Positions 26,601 to 34,543 of a stretch of 64,000 nt of DNA are shown here, one piece after another. The DNA is taken from positions 1-64,000 of the forward strand of contig NZ_BDBE01000047.1 of NCBI RefSeq assembly GCF_001612825.1. The letters are read 5' to 3'. Within the stretch, counting starts at the first letter, position 1. Each line of letters begins with the position of its first letter. The translations under genes and the position numbers were made by a program. This stretch comes from Nocardia caishijiensis NBRC 108228 (GTDB lineage: Bacteria > Actinomycetota > Actinomycetes > Mycobacteriales > Mycobacteriaceae). Under the pieces are notes generated by a model. That model was not told where the DNA came from. It ran no database searches and saw only the letters and a list, made by a program, of their open reading frames with translations.

Positions 26601-27769
26601 GGTCGAGCCTCGCGCGGCAGACCGAGCACCCGCTCGGCGATGATGTTGCGCTGCACTTCGTTCGAACCTCCGTAGATGGTGTCGGCACGGCTGAACAGGT
26701 ACAGCCGTTGCCAGGCGGTCATGTCGTCGTCGGGGATCACCAGACCGGCGGCGCCCCGCACCGCCATGGCCAGCTCGCCCAGATCGCGATGCCAGTTGGC
26801 CCACAACAACTTCGACACCGAGGCGCCGCCCGCGTCGTTCTCGTCGCTCATGGTTCGCAAGGCGTGCGCGCGCAGCACCCGCAGGCCGATCCACGCGCGG
26901 TCGGAACGCGCGGCGATCAGCGGGTCGTCGGCAGCGCCGGTGCGCCGGGCGAGGTCCTCGATGTCGGTGAGTTCGCGGGCGAAGCGGATCTGCTGGCCGA
27001 GGGTGGAGATGCCACGCTCGAAGGTCAAGGTGCCCATGGCGATTCGCCAGCCGTCGCCGGGCGCCCCGACCACCAGGTCGGCGTCGGTGCGGGCGTCGTC
27101 GAAGTACACCTCGTTGAATTCCGAGGTGCCGGTGAGCTGCTGGATCGGGCGGACGGTTATGCCCGGCTGATTCATCGGGACGAGCAGGTAGGACAGGCCG
27201 TGGTGCCGGGTCGACCCACGTTCGGTGCGGGCGATCACGAAACACCAGTCGGCCACGTGGGCCAGTGATGTCCAGATCTTCTGACCGTTGATCACCCACT
27301 GGTCGCCGTCGAGGCGCGCGGTGGTCGACACGGCGGCCAGGTCCGAACCGGCGCCCGGCTCCGAGTAACCCTGACACCACAGCTCGCCCACCGAACGAAC
27401 GCCGGGCAGGAAGCGCTGCTTCTGCTCCTCGGTGCCGTAGGCCAGCACGGTCGGCCCGAGCAGCTCCTCGCCCACGTGCGAGACCCGCGCGGGCGCGTCG
27501 GCCTTGGCGTACTCCTCGTGGAAGATCACCTGGCGGGCGACGCTCTCGTCACGGCCCCCGTACTCCGTCGGCCAACCGAGACACGTCCAGCCAGCGGCGG
27601 CGAGATGACGATCCCAGGCCAGCCGTCGCTCGAAGTGCTCGTGTTCGCGGCCCGGTCCACCGGTTCCGCGCAGGTCGGCGAACTCGCCCGCGAGGTTTTC
27701 GGCAAGCCACTCCCGGATCTCCGCGCGGAACTCCGCGTCGGAGGTAACTGAATCTGCGGTCTGGATCAC
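26597..27769 (-). CDS. fadE30: acyl-CoA dehydrogenase FadE30
   Basis: A 390-residue acyl-CoA dehydrogenase that closely follows M. tuberculosis FadE30. Segments are REWLAENLAGEF, LWCQGYSEPGAGSDLA (FAD-contacting), VINGQKIWTSLAHVADWCFV and the C-terminal YGGSNEVQRNIIAERVLG. FadE30 dehydrogenates 5-OH-HIP-CoA. The GTG at 27769 is preferred (GGGGTGGG just upstream, and FadE30 homologues begin here); an in-frame GTG at 27775 is the alternative. A KstR2 operator lies 22 bp upstream, shared with divergent fadD3. Confidence 0.93.
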   Translation of the reverse strand: MIQTADSVTSDAEFRAEIREWLAENLAGEFADLRGTGGPGREHEHFERRLAWDRHLAAAGWTCLGWPTEYGGRDESVARQVIFHEEYAKADAPARVSHVGEELLGPTVLAYGTEEQKQRFLPGVRSVGELWCQGYSEPGAGSDLAAVSTTARLDGDQWVINGQKIWTSLAHVADWCFVIARTERGSTRHHGLSYLLVPMNQPGITVRPIQQLTGTSEFNEVYFDDARTDADLVVGAPGDGWRIAMGTLTFERGISTLGQQIRFARELTDIEDLARRTGAADDPLIAARSDRAWIGLRVLRAHALRTMSDENDAGGASVSKLLWANWHRDLGELAMAVRGAAGLVIPDDDMTAWQRLYLFSRADTIYGGSNEVQRNIIAERVLGLPREARP

Positions 27770-27791
27770 GCCCACCCCGGTAGAGTAACCT

Positions 27792-27807
27792 ACCAAGCAC
27801 TTGCTTT
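27792..27807. promoter_or_regulatory. KstR2 operator between fadE30 and fadD3
   Basis: ACCAAGCACTTGCT (27792-27805) fits the published KstR2 consensus AnCAAGnnCTTGnT exactly. It shares the longer string TAACCTACCAAGCA with the echA20 operator. It serves the divergent fadE30-ipdF and fadD3-fadE33 operons. Confidence 0.88.
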
Positions 27808-27855
27808 GTCCGCTGCTTCGTGAAGAACAGCGAACCGCACAACGGTGAGGACCCC

Positions 27856-29406
27856 GTGACACCCGCTGCACAGACCACCCCGCAGGCGCTGCGCCAGACC
27901 GCCGAGGCGTTTCCGCACGAGCCTGCCATCGTCGACGGCGACACCCGCCTGACGTGGGCCGAACTGCTCGACCAGGTGCGGATCGCGGCACGCGCGCTCA
28001 TCGCCCGCGGCATCGCACCCGGTGACCGGGTCGCCATGTGGGCGCCGAACACCCATCACTGGGTGGTCGCCGCCCTGGCCGCCCATTCCGCAGGCGCCGC
28101 ACTCGTCCCGCTGAACACCCGCTACGTGGCGGCCGAGGCGATCGATGTGCTGAGCCGGGTCGACGCGAAGGCGCTGTTCGTCGCCGGGCCGTTCCTCGGT
28201 CGCGACCGGGTCACCGAACTGCTCGCCGAAGCACCGGATTCGGGCATCGGCACGGTCGTCGTCATCCCGGTCGAGCCGGGTGCGTCCACTCCGACGAGCG
28301 CTCTCACCTGGGCGGACTTCCTCGCCGAGGCGGAGCAGGTGACCGAGGCCGACGGCGAGGCGCGGGCCGTACAAGTCTCCCCCGACGACATCGCCGACAT
28401 CCTCTTCACCTCGGGAACGACCGGCCGCAGCAAGGGCACCCTGGTCGCCCACCGGCAGGCCCTCGACGTGGTGCGCGCCTGGTGCGCCTGCTCGACCGTG
28501 CGTGCGGGTGACCGCTACCTGGTGATCCCGCCGTTCTTCCACAACTTCGGATACAAGGCGGGCATCCTCGCCTGCCTGGTCACCGGGGCCACGATCGTCC
28601 CGCAGGCGACCTTCGATGTCCCGGCCGCGCTGCGCCTGGTCGAGTCCGAGCGGATCACGGTGCTCACCGGCCCGCCGACGATCTACCAGACCATCCTCGA
28701 TCATCCCGACCGCACCGGCCGGGAGCTGTCCTCGCTGCGGGTCGCGGTGACCGGCGCGGCGACCGTGCCGGTGGTGCTGATCGAGCGGATGCGCGACGAT
28801 CTCGCCTTCGAGGTCGTCATCACCGCCTACGGCCTGTCCGAGACCGCGGGTTTCGGCACCATGTGCGACCCCGAGGACGACGCGAAGACCATCGCCAACA
28901 CCTGCGGCAAACCCATCGCCGGTTTCGAACTGCGCCTGGCCGACAACGGCGAAGTGCTGCTGCGCGGACCCAATGTGATGCTCGGCTACCTCGACGATCC
29001 CGAAGCCACCGCCGAGGCGATCGACGCCGAGGGTTGGCTGCACACCGGCGACATCGGCGTGGTCGACGAACGCGGTTATCTGAAGATCACCGACCGGCTC
29101 AAGGACATGTACATCACCGGCGGTTTCAACGTCTACCCGGCCGAGATCGAGCAGACCCTGGCCCGCCTCGACGGTGTCGCCGAGTCGGCCGTGATCGGGG
29201 TGCCCGACGAGCGGATGGGCGAGGTCGGCAAGGCCTTCGTCGTCGCGAAGCCGGGCGCGGACCTGACCACCGACGACGTGATCGCCCATGCCACCGCCCA
29301 TCTGGCGAATTTCAAAGTGCCCCGGTTCGTCGAGTTCCGCGACCGGCTGCCCTACAGCGCGGCGGGCAAGGTGCTCAAGCGCGAGCTACGTGAGGAGAAG
29401 TCGTGA
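27856..29406 (+). CDS. fadD3: HIP-CoA ligase FadD3
   Basis: A 516-residue ANL acyl-CoA ligase similar to FadD3 along its length. It has ILFTSGTTGRSKGTLVAH (P-loop), PPFFHNFGYKAGILACLVTG, ITAYGLSETAGFGTMC, WLHTGDIGVVDERGYLK and the C-terminal SAAGKVLKREL lysine motif. FadD3 activates the 3aa-H-4a-(3'-propanoate)-7ab-methylhexahydroindanedione (HIP) left after A/B-ring removal and thereby makes the KstR2 inducer. The GTG at 27856 follows GAGG at 5 nt spacing and is preferred to an ATG 36 bp earlier. It overlaps the next gene by GTGA. Confidence 0.93.
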   Translation: MTPAAQTTPQALRQTAEAFPHEPAIVDGDTRLTWAELLDQVRIAARALIARGIAPGDRVAMWAPNTHHWVVAALAAHSAGAALVPLNTRYVAAEAIDVLSRVDAKALFVAGPFLGRDRVTELLAEAPDSGIGTVVVIPVEPGASTPTSALTWADFLAEAEQVTEADGEARAVQVSPDDIADILFTSGTTGRSKGTLVAHRQALDVVRAWCACSTVRAGDRYLVIPPFFHNFGYKAGILACLVTGATIVPQATFDVPAALRLVESERITVLTGPPTIYQTILDHPDRTGRELSSLRVAVTGAATVPVVLIERMRDDLAFEVVITAYGLSETAGFGTMCDPEDDAKTIANTCGKPIAGFELRLADNGEVLLRGPNVMLGYLDDPEATAEAIDAEGWLHTGDIGVVDERGYLKITDRLKDMYITGGFNVYPAEIEQTLARLDGVAESAVIGVPDERMGEVGKAFVVAKPGADLTTDDVIAHATAHLANFKVPRFVEFRDRLPYSAAGKVLKRELREEKS

Positions 29407-30266
29407 GTTCCGAAACCGAGGTCGTCACCTATGAGGTGCGCGGACCGGTCGCCGTCATCACCATGAACCGGCCCGATTTCCGCAACGCGCAGAACTCGAA
29501 GATGACCTACGCCCTCGACGCCGCGTTCGTGCGCGCGGTCGAGGATGCCGAGGTGAAGGTGATCGTGCTGGCGGGCAACGGGAAACACTTCAGCGCCGGG
29601 CACGACATCGGCACACCTGGGCGCGATCACGATGTGCGCTACGAGAACAAAGCCGCGCTGTGGTGGGACCACGTCGACCGGGCCGGTGGCGACCAGCGGT
29701 TCGCCCGGGAGACCGAGGTGTATCTCGGGATGTGCCGCCGCTGGCGCGAGATCCCCAAGCCGACCATCGCGATGGTGCAGGGCGCCTGCATCGCCGGTGG
29801 GCTGATGCTGGCCTGGGTGTGCGATCTGATCGTCTGCTCCGACGACGCCTTCTTCTCCGATCCGGTTGTCCGCATGGGCATTCCGGGCGTGGAGTACTTC
29901 GCGCACCCGTGGGTGATGGGCCCGCGCGCGGCCAAGGAGTTCCTGTTCACCGGTGACCGGTTCGGGGCCTCGCAGGCCAAGGAGTGGGGCATGGTGAACC
30001 GGGTCGTGCCGCGTGACGACCTGGAAGGTGAGACCATCGCGCTCGCCGAGAAGATCGCCACCATGCCGCAATTCGGGCTCGCACTCACCAAGAAGGCCGT
30101 CAACCAGGCCGAGGATCTGATGGGTATGCGTGCCGGCATGGACTCGGTCTTCGGCCTGCATCATTTCGCGCACGCGCACAATGCCGAGGTCGGCGCCGAT
30201 TCGCTGGGCGGGATGAACGCCAAGACGATGAAGGGCGCCGCGACCGAACAGAACGGGTCGAAGTAG
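29403..30266 (+). CDS. enoyl-CoA hydratase/isomerase (crotonase family), C/D-ring operon
   Basis: A 287-residue crotonase-fold protein. MNRPDFRNAQNSKM, the first oxyanion segment NGKHFSAGHDIG and the second QGACIAGGLMLAWVCDLIV are clear. SDPVVRMGIPGVEYFAHPWV replaces the usual Glu-containing region, so hydratase chemistry is uncertain. It sits between fadD3 and fadE31, with a GTGA overlap upstream and a stop directly abutting the fadE31 ATG. M. tuberculosis has no gene between fadD3 and fadE31 as I recall; the closest remembered relative is EchA13 (near FadE17/FadE18). Confidence 0.88.
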   Translation: MSSETEVVTYEVRGPVAVITMNRPDFRNAQNSKMTYALDAAFVRAVEDAEVKVIVLAGNGKHFSAGHDIGTPGRDHDVRYENKAALWWDHVDRAGGDQRFARETEVYLGMCRRWREIPKPTIAMVQGACIAGGLMLAWVCDLIVCSDDAFFSDPVVRMGIPGVEYFAHPWVMGPRAAKEFLFTGDRFGASQAKEWGMVNRVVPRDDLEGETIALAEKIATMPQFGLALTKKAVNQAEDLMGMRAGMDSVFGLHHFAHAHNAEVGADSLGGMNAKTMKGAATEQNGSK

Positions 30267-31409
30267 ATGGATCTCGAGATCGACGAGGTAGCCGCACGGT
30301 TCCAGCTCGAGGTGCGCGAATTCCTCGCCACTCATGTGCCGCGCGAACCGTTGCCGTCCATGGACACCGAGGAGGGCTTCGCCGCCCATCGGGAATGGGA
30401 GGCGACACTGGCCGACGCGCGGCTCTCGGCGGTGTCGTGGCCGCGCGAATACGGCGGACGCGATGCGTCCATTCTCGAATGGGTGCTCTTCGAGCAGGAG
30501 TACTACGCGGCGGGCGCGCCCGGCCGGGTGGCGCAGAACGGCATCTTCCTGCTGGCACCGACCCTGTTCGAACACGGCACCGAGGAACAGCTGGCACGAA
30601 TCCTGCCGCGAATGGCTCGCGGCGAGGACATCTGGGCCCAGGCCTGGTCGGAGCCCGAGGCGGGTAGCGATCTGGCGGGTCTGCGCTCGACCGCCCGGCG
30701 CACCGAGGGTGGCTGGGTGCTCAACGGCCAGAAGACGTGGAGTTCCCGTGCTTCCTATGCGGACTGGGCCTTCGGCCTGTTCCGCAGCGATCCCGAGGCG
30801 CAGCGGCATCATGGGTTGACCTATGTGATGTTCCCGCTGACCGCCGAGGGTGTGAGCGTGCGGCCCATCCCCCAGCTCGATGGTGAACCCGGCTTCGCCG
30901 AGATCTTCCTCGACGATGTCTTCGTCCCCGACCACGACGTGATCGGCGCTCCCAATGAGGGCTGGCGCGTCGCGATGGCGACCTCGAGCAATGAACGCGG
31001 GCTCTCGCTGCGCAGCCCCGGTCGGTTCAGCGCCACCGCCGAGCGCCTGATCGACCTGTGGTCGCGGACCGCCGATCCCGCCGACACCGCCGCGCGAAAC
31101 TCGGTGGTCGACGCCTGGCTCGGCGCCGAGGCGTACCGGTTGCACACGTTCGGCACGGTGACCCGGTTGCAGGACGGCGGCCAGCTCGGTGCGGAGTCCT
31201 CGATCACCAAGGTGTTCTGGTCCGAACTCGATATCGCCATGCACGAAACAGGTCTCGACCTGCTTGGCGCGGCCGCCGAGCAGCGCAGCACCTGGACCGA
31301 CGGCTATCTGTTCTCGCTCGCGGGCCCGATCTACGCCGGTACCAACGAGATCCAGCGCAACATCATCGCCGAACGCCTGCTCGGCCTGCCGAGAGAGAGC
31401 AAGCGATGA
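30267..31409 (+). CDS. fadE31: acyl-CoA dehydrogenase FadE31
   Basis: A 380-residue acyl-CoA dehydrogenase. The FAD/substrate loops WAQAWSEPEAGSDLAGLRST and WVLNGQKTWSSRASYADW are intact, and the C-terminus ends in IYAGTNEIQRNIIAERLLGL. In mycobacteria FadE31 pairs with FadE32 or FadE33 as an alpha2beta2 dehydrogenase acting late in C/D-ring breakdown. The ATG follows the previous stop with no gap. Its own stop overlaps the start of a 65-codon ORF (ATGA), not fadE32, which here is displaced 366 bp downstream. Confidence 0.92.
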   Translation: MDLEIDEVAARFQLEVREFLATHVPREPLPSMDTEEGFAAHREWEATLADARLSAVSWPREYGGRDASILEWVLFEQEYYAAGAPGRVAQNGIFLLAPTLFEHGTEEQLARILPRMARGEDIWAQAWSEPEAGSDLAGLRSTARRTEGGWVLNGQKTWSSRASYADWAFGLFRSDPEAQRHHGLTYVMFPLTAEGVSVRPIPQLDGEPGFAEIFLDDVFVPDHDVIGAPNEGWRVAMATSSNERGLSLRSPGRFSATAERLIDLWSRTADPADTAARNSVVDAWLGAEAYRLHTFGTVTRLQDGGQLGAESSITKVFWSELDIAMHETGLDLLGAAAEQRSTWTDGYLFSLAGPIYAGTNEIQRNIIAERLLGLPRESKR

Positions 31410-31603
31410 ACGCCCGCTTCCTGCTCTATCTCGAGCGGCGCACAAGTGAGGTCCGCGCCGAGCGCGACGGCTGCGCGATCGACCTGCCGCACGCTCGGAC
31501 ACAGACCGGCTCTTCCACCGACCGGCACGTACTCGACGTCGACCTGGCCTCCGCCGCGACCACTGAGCCCGCAGACTATGCGCGTCGAATCGACCACCCG
31601 TGA
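31406..31603 (+). CDS. small ORF of unknown origin between fadE31 and fadE32
   Basis: A possible 65-codon gene (MNARFLLYLERRTSEVRAER...) whose ATG overlaps the fadE31 stop. No family or motif is recognised, and the C-terminal half is low complexity. It ends just inside the upstream copy of a direct repeat. It may be translated by coupling or be a remnant left by the rearrangement that separated fadE31 and fadE32. Confidence 0.35.
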   Translation: MNARFLLYLERRTSEVRAERDGCAIDLPHARTQTGSSTDRHVLDVDLASAATTEPADYARRIDHP

Positions 31604-31661
31604 ACAGGGCGTATGCGATGAGACTCGCCCTCAGTAGCCGACCATCCGACTTCACCGCCGA
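31584..31661 (+). repeat. upstream copy of the fadE32 5' end
   Basis: Positions 31584-31661 match 31742-31819 at a constant 158-bp offset. The first 53 bp differ at 7 positions, covering the ribosome site, start codon and codons 1-6 of fadE32. Similarity then weakens but keeps register to GACTTC (31648 and 31806). The copy reads MRLALSSRPSDFTAD where FadE32 reads MRFALSTEQLDFAAE. Confidence 0.82.
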
Positions 31662-31779
31662 CCCGCGCGAGGCAACCCGCATGGACCAGTCCGCGGCCGC
31701 AAGGCCACGCGTTCCGATGTCGGGCCGAGGCGGCACTGCGAGTCGAATCGACCGCCCGACAACAGGAGGTGTGCGATGA
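31618..31779 (+). pseudogene. truncated fadE32-like leader ORF (53 codons)
   Basis: It starts at the duplicated ATG and runs to a TGA that overlaps the true fadE32 ATG (ATGA). Residues 1-15 resemble the FadE32 N-terminus, and the rest (PMSGRGGTASRIDRP) is unrelated. Its ribosome site is AGGG where fadE32 has AGGAGG. It looks like a decayed duplicate that could still couple translation into fadE32. Confidence 0.5.
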
Positions 31780-32900
31780 GATTCGCCCTCAGTACCGAAC
31801 AGCTCGACTTCGCCGCGGAGCTGCGCAAGATCCTCGATGCGGGGCAGGTGCCCGCCGCCGTGCGTGCGTGGTCGTCGGGTGACACCGCGCCCGGTCGTTC
31901 GTTGTTGCGGCAGGTCGCGGACATGGGCGTATTCGGGTTGATCGTGGACGAAGATCACGGTGGTGCCGAGGCGACGCCGGTCGATCTGGTCGTGGCGCTG
32001 ATCGAGCTTGGGCGCGCGGCTGCGCCCGGGCCGGTGATCGAATCGGCCGCCGTGATTCCGGCTCTGCTGCAACGACTCCCGGGTGTCGCCGAACACTGGT
32101 TGTCGGGGGTGGCGAGTGGCGAACTGCTCGGCACCATCGCGTTCGAGCACCCCGGACGAACCGTCGCGCTCGACGCGGATGCGGCCGACTTCGTGCTTGT
32201 CGCCGGTGGTCAGCTCGCCACAGGTCGACCGGATCAGGGACACCCTGTCGCGGGGGACGACGTACCAGCGGAAAGTGGTTCGCCCGATGTCGATTCGGTC
32301 GCGGCCCGCACTGAACCGACCCAGTCCGGCACCACCGCCGGGGCGGGTGGCACAGGCAGGTTCGACAGCACCGGGGCGATCGCGTCGATTGATCCGGCCC
32401 GCAAGCTCTTCCCGGTGTGTGCCGATGAAGTGGTAGCCGAGGGCGGCGATGCCATCGACTTCGCGTTCGACGTGGGCGTGCTCGCCTGCGCCGCGCAACT
32501 GCTCGGCGCGGGACGCGCGATCCTCGACCAGACCACCGCCTATGCCAAGCAGCGCAAGCAGTTCGGTCGCGCGATCGGCGAATTCCAGGCCGTGAAGCAG
32601 CAGCTCGCGGATGTGCGGATCGCACTGGATCTCGCCGAGCCACTGCTGTACCGCGCCGCACTCACCCTCGACTCCCCCGATCGCGCCCGCGATGTCTCGG
32701 CGGCGCTCGTGGCCTGCGGCGACGCCGCCCACCGCTCCTCGCGGGTAGGTCTGCAAGTGCACGGCGCCATCGGCTATACCGCCGAGTGCGACCTGTCGCT
32801 GTGGCTCACCAAAGTCGCAGCCCTGCGCACTGCCTGGGGCACCGCCGACTTCCACCGCGCCCGGATCGCCACTGCCCTGCGCGCTACGGCGGCGAGCTGA
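31776..32900 (+). CDS. fadE32: acyl-CoA dehydrogenase FadE32
   Basis: A 374-residue acyl-CoA dehydrogenase subunit. The N-terminal helical domain starts MRFALSTEQLDFAAELRKI. The C-terminal domain has AYAKQRKQFGRAIGEFQAVK and RVGLQVHGAIGYTAECDLSL, the usual ACAD helices. AGGAGG precedes the ATG. It is about 50 residues longer than the remembered M. tuberculosis FadE32 because of a polar Gly/Ser/Asp/Pro stretch at about residues 148-195 (GQLATGRPDQGHPVAG through TTAGAGGTGRF) inside the beta domain. FadE32 partners FadE31. The insert and the upstream duplication together suggest local rearrangement. Confidence 0.9.
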   Translation: MRFALSTEQLDFAAELRKILDAGQVPAAVRAWSSGDTAPGRSLLRQVADMGVFGLIVDEDHGGAEATPVDLVVALIELGRAAAPGPVIESAAVIPALLQRLPGVAEHWLSGVASGELLGTIAFEHPGRTVALDADAADFVLVAGGQLATGRPDQGHPVAGDDVPAESGSPDVDSVAARTEPTQSGTTAGAGGTGRFDSTGAIASIDPARKLFPVCADEVVAEGGDAIDFAFDVGVLACAAQLLGAGRAILDQTTAYAKQRKQFGRAIGEFQAVKQQLADVRIALDLAEPLLYRAALTLDSPDRARDVSAALVACGDAAHRSSRVGLQVHGAIGYTAECDLSLWLTKVAALRTAWGTADFHRARIATALRATAAS

Positions 32901-32925
32901 GATGTCGACTTCGCCAAGGAATCCC

Positions 32926-33960
32926 ATGTCATCGAATGAACTGCTCGAATTCCGCTCGTCGGTGCGTGCACTGCTGACGAAACATGCCACCCCCGAGGCG
33001 CTGCGTGCGGCCATGCAGACCGACCTCGGATACGACGAGAAGCTGTGGCGGATGCTGTGCGATCAGGTGGGGGTCGCCGCGTTGGCGGTGCCGGAGGAAT
33101 GGGGTGGTGTCGGCGCGACCCTGGTCGAATCCCTCATGGTGGTGGGCGAATTGGGTCGTGTCCTGAGTGGGGTGCCGATGCTCGGGTCGGCCGTGCTCGG
33201 CGTCCAGGCCATCCTGCTGGCCGGGAACGAGGAGGCGTGTGCGCGGCTGCTGCCCGATCTGGCCGACGGGTCGCGCACGGCGGCGCTGTGCTGGGCCGAT
33301 GCCGACGGCTGGGAGTCGTTCGGCGTTCGCTCCGACGGCGAAACCCTCACCGGGACAGCACAGTACGTGCTGAATGGCGCCCAGGCCGATGTCCTTCTCG
33401 TACTCACCGAACGCGGCCTTTTCGAAACCTCCTCTACCGCACCAGGTGTCACTGTGACGCCGACACCGGGACTCGATCCCACCCGCTCCCTCGCGAGCAT
33501 CACCTTCGCGGAAACCCCCGCGACCAGGATCGGCGACCCCGGCGCACGGTTGCGTGATGTCGCGTGGGCGGCGCTGGCCGCCGAGCAGGTCGGCGCGGCG
33601 CGGCGCTGCCTCGAGATGACGGTCGAATACACGGGCGCGCGCGTGCAGTTCGGCAGGCCGATCGGCAGCTTCCAGGCGCTCAAGCACCGGATGGCCGACA
33701 TGTACGTACTCGTCGAATCGGCGGAGTCGGCCGCGCTGCTGGCCGCCCACTCGCTGGCGGCGGGCAGCGATTCGGCCGCCGAGGACGTGTGGGTGGCCCG
33801 CGCCTACTGCACCGAGGCGTTCAACGCGGTGGCCGCCGAGACCATCCAGTTGCACGGCGGTATCGCCATCACCTGGGAACACGACGCCCACCTGTACTTC
33901 AAGCGGGCACACGCCACCGCGCAACTGTTCGGGACCGCCCGCCGTCCGATCGCCGCGTAA
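32926..33960 (+). CDS. fadE33: acyl-CoA dehydrogenase FadE33
   Basis: A 344-residue acyl-CoA dehydrogenase-like subunit. It shows VAALAVPEEWGGVGATLVES (N-terminal domain), EYTGARVQFGRPIGSFQALK and ETIQLHGGIAITWEHDAHLY (C-terminal domain). FadE33 can substitute for FadE32 in the complex with FadE31. The ATG at 32926 has AAGGA 5 nt upstream and is preferred to the ATG at 32902, which abuts the fadE32 stop and lacks a site. A terminator follows, ending the fadD3 operon. Confidence 0.9.
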   Translation: MSSNELLEFRSSVRALLTKHATPEALRAAMQTDLGYDEKLWRMLCDQVGVAALAVPEEWGGVGATLVESLMVVGELGRVLSGVPMLGSAVLGVQAILLAGNEEACARLLPDLADGSRTAALCWADADGWESFGVRSDGETLTGTAQYVLNGAQADVLLVLTERGLFETSSTAPGVTVTPTPGLDPTRSLASITFAETPATRIGDPGARLRDVAWAALAAEQVGAARRCLEMTVEYTGARVQFGRPIGSFQALKHRMADMYVLVESAESAALLAAHSLAAGSDSAAEDVWVARAYCTEAFNAVAAETIQLHGGIAITWEHDAHLYFKRAHATAQLFGTARRPIAA

Positions 33961-33969
33961 CCGAGCTCC

Positions 33970-34006
33970 CGAAACCCCAGTTCCGACCCCTGGAGCTGGG
34001 GTTTCG
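33970..34006 (+). terminator. terminator after fadE33
   Basis: Inverted repeat CGAAACCCCAG / CTGGGGTTTCG with a 15-nt loop, starting 9 bp after the fadE33 stop. Confidence 0.75.
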
Positions 34007-34074
34007 TGCGTTGTGGCACAGAACGCAGCACCAGCAGTCGATATAGATAGTTAGCTTATGCAATAATATTTCTC

Positions 34075-34527
34075 GTGCAGCAGAACGAGCAGCCATCACC
34101 AGACGACATCGTGGTCGACCTGTTGGTCACTGCCGGTCGGCTCACCCGGCTCGCCGGGGCGGTCAGCTCCGACGACCTGCCCCGCGCGATGCTGCGCGCC
34201 CTCGCCGTGCTCGACGAGCACGACGGCCTGCGGGTCAGCGAGTTCGCCCGCATCGATCGATGCTCACAACCGGCGGCAACGGCGCTGCTCGGACGGCTCG
34301 TCACCGACGGATTCGCCACCCGAACCAAGGACCCGCAGGACTCGCGAGCGGTACGCGTCGAACTCACCCCGGCGGGCCGGACCCGCCTCACCCGCGCCAG
34401 ACGTGCCTACGCGGCCGCCTTGGCGCCCGGACTCGCCGACTTCGATCTCGATCGGCTGATCCGCCTGGATACCGACATGAACGACCTGCTGACAGCCTTG
34501 CGCGCGGTTGCCCGCGGTCATCAGTGA
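34075..34527 (+). CDS. MarR-family regulator
   Basis: A 150-residue MarR-type winged-helix regulator. The recognition region is VSEFARIDRCSQPAATALLG, and the wing is GFATRTKDPQDSRAVRVELT with the DxR hallmark. The GTG start at 34075 lies about 30 bp after an AT-rich segment (TAGTTAGCTTATGCAATAAT), a likely promoter/operator. It is followed 16 bp later by an MFS transporter with which it probably forms an autoregulated pair. The inducing ligand is unknown. Confidence 0.85.
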   Translation: MQQNEQPSPDDIVVDLLVTAGRLTRLAGAVSSDDLPRAMLRALAVLDEHDGLRVSEFARIDRCSQPAATALLGRLVTDGFATRTKDPQDSRAVRVELTPAGRTRLTRARRAYAAALAPGLADFDLDRLIRLDTDMNDLLTALRAVARGHQ

Positions 34528-34543
34528 AGCAACAGGAGCGCTC

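Noticed and set aside
29352-33014. 1220-residue minus-strand open frame across echA, fadE31 and fadE32
   Set aside because: High-GC shadow of the plus-strand genes; no family motif and the composition is typical of an antisense frame.
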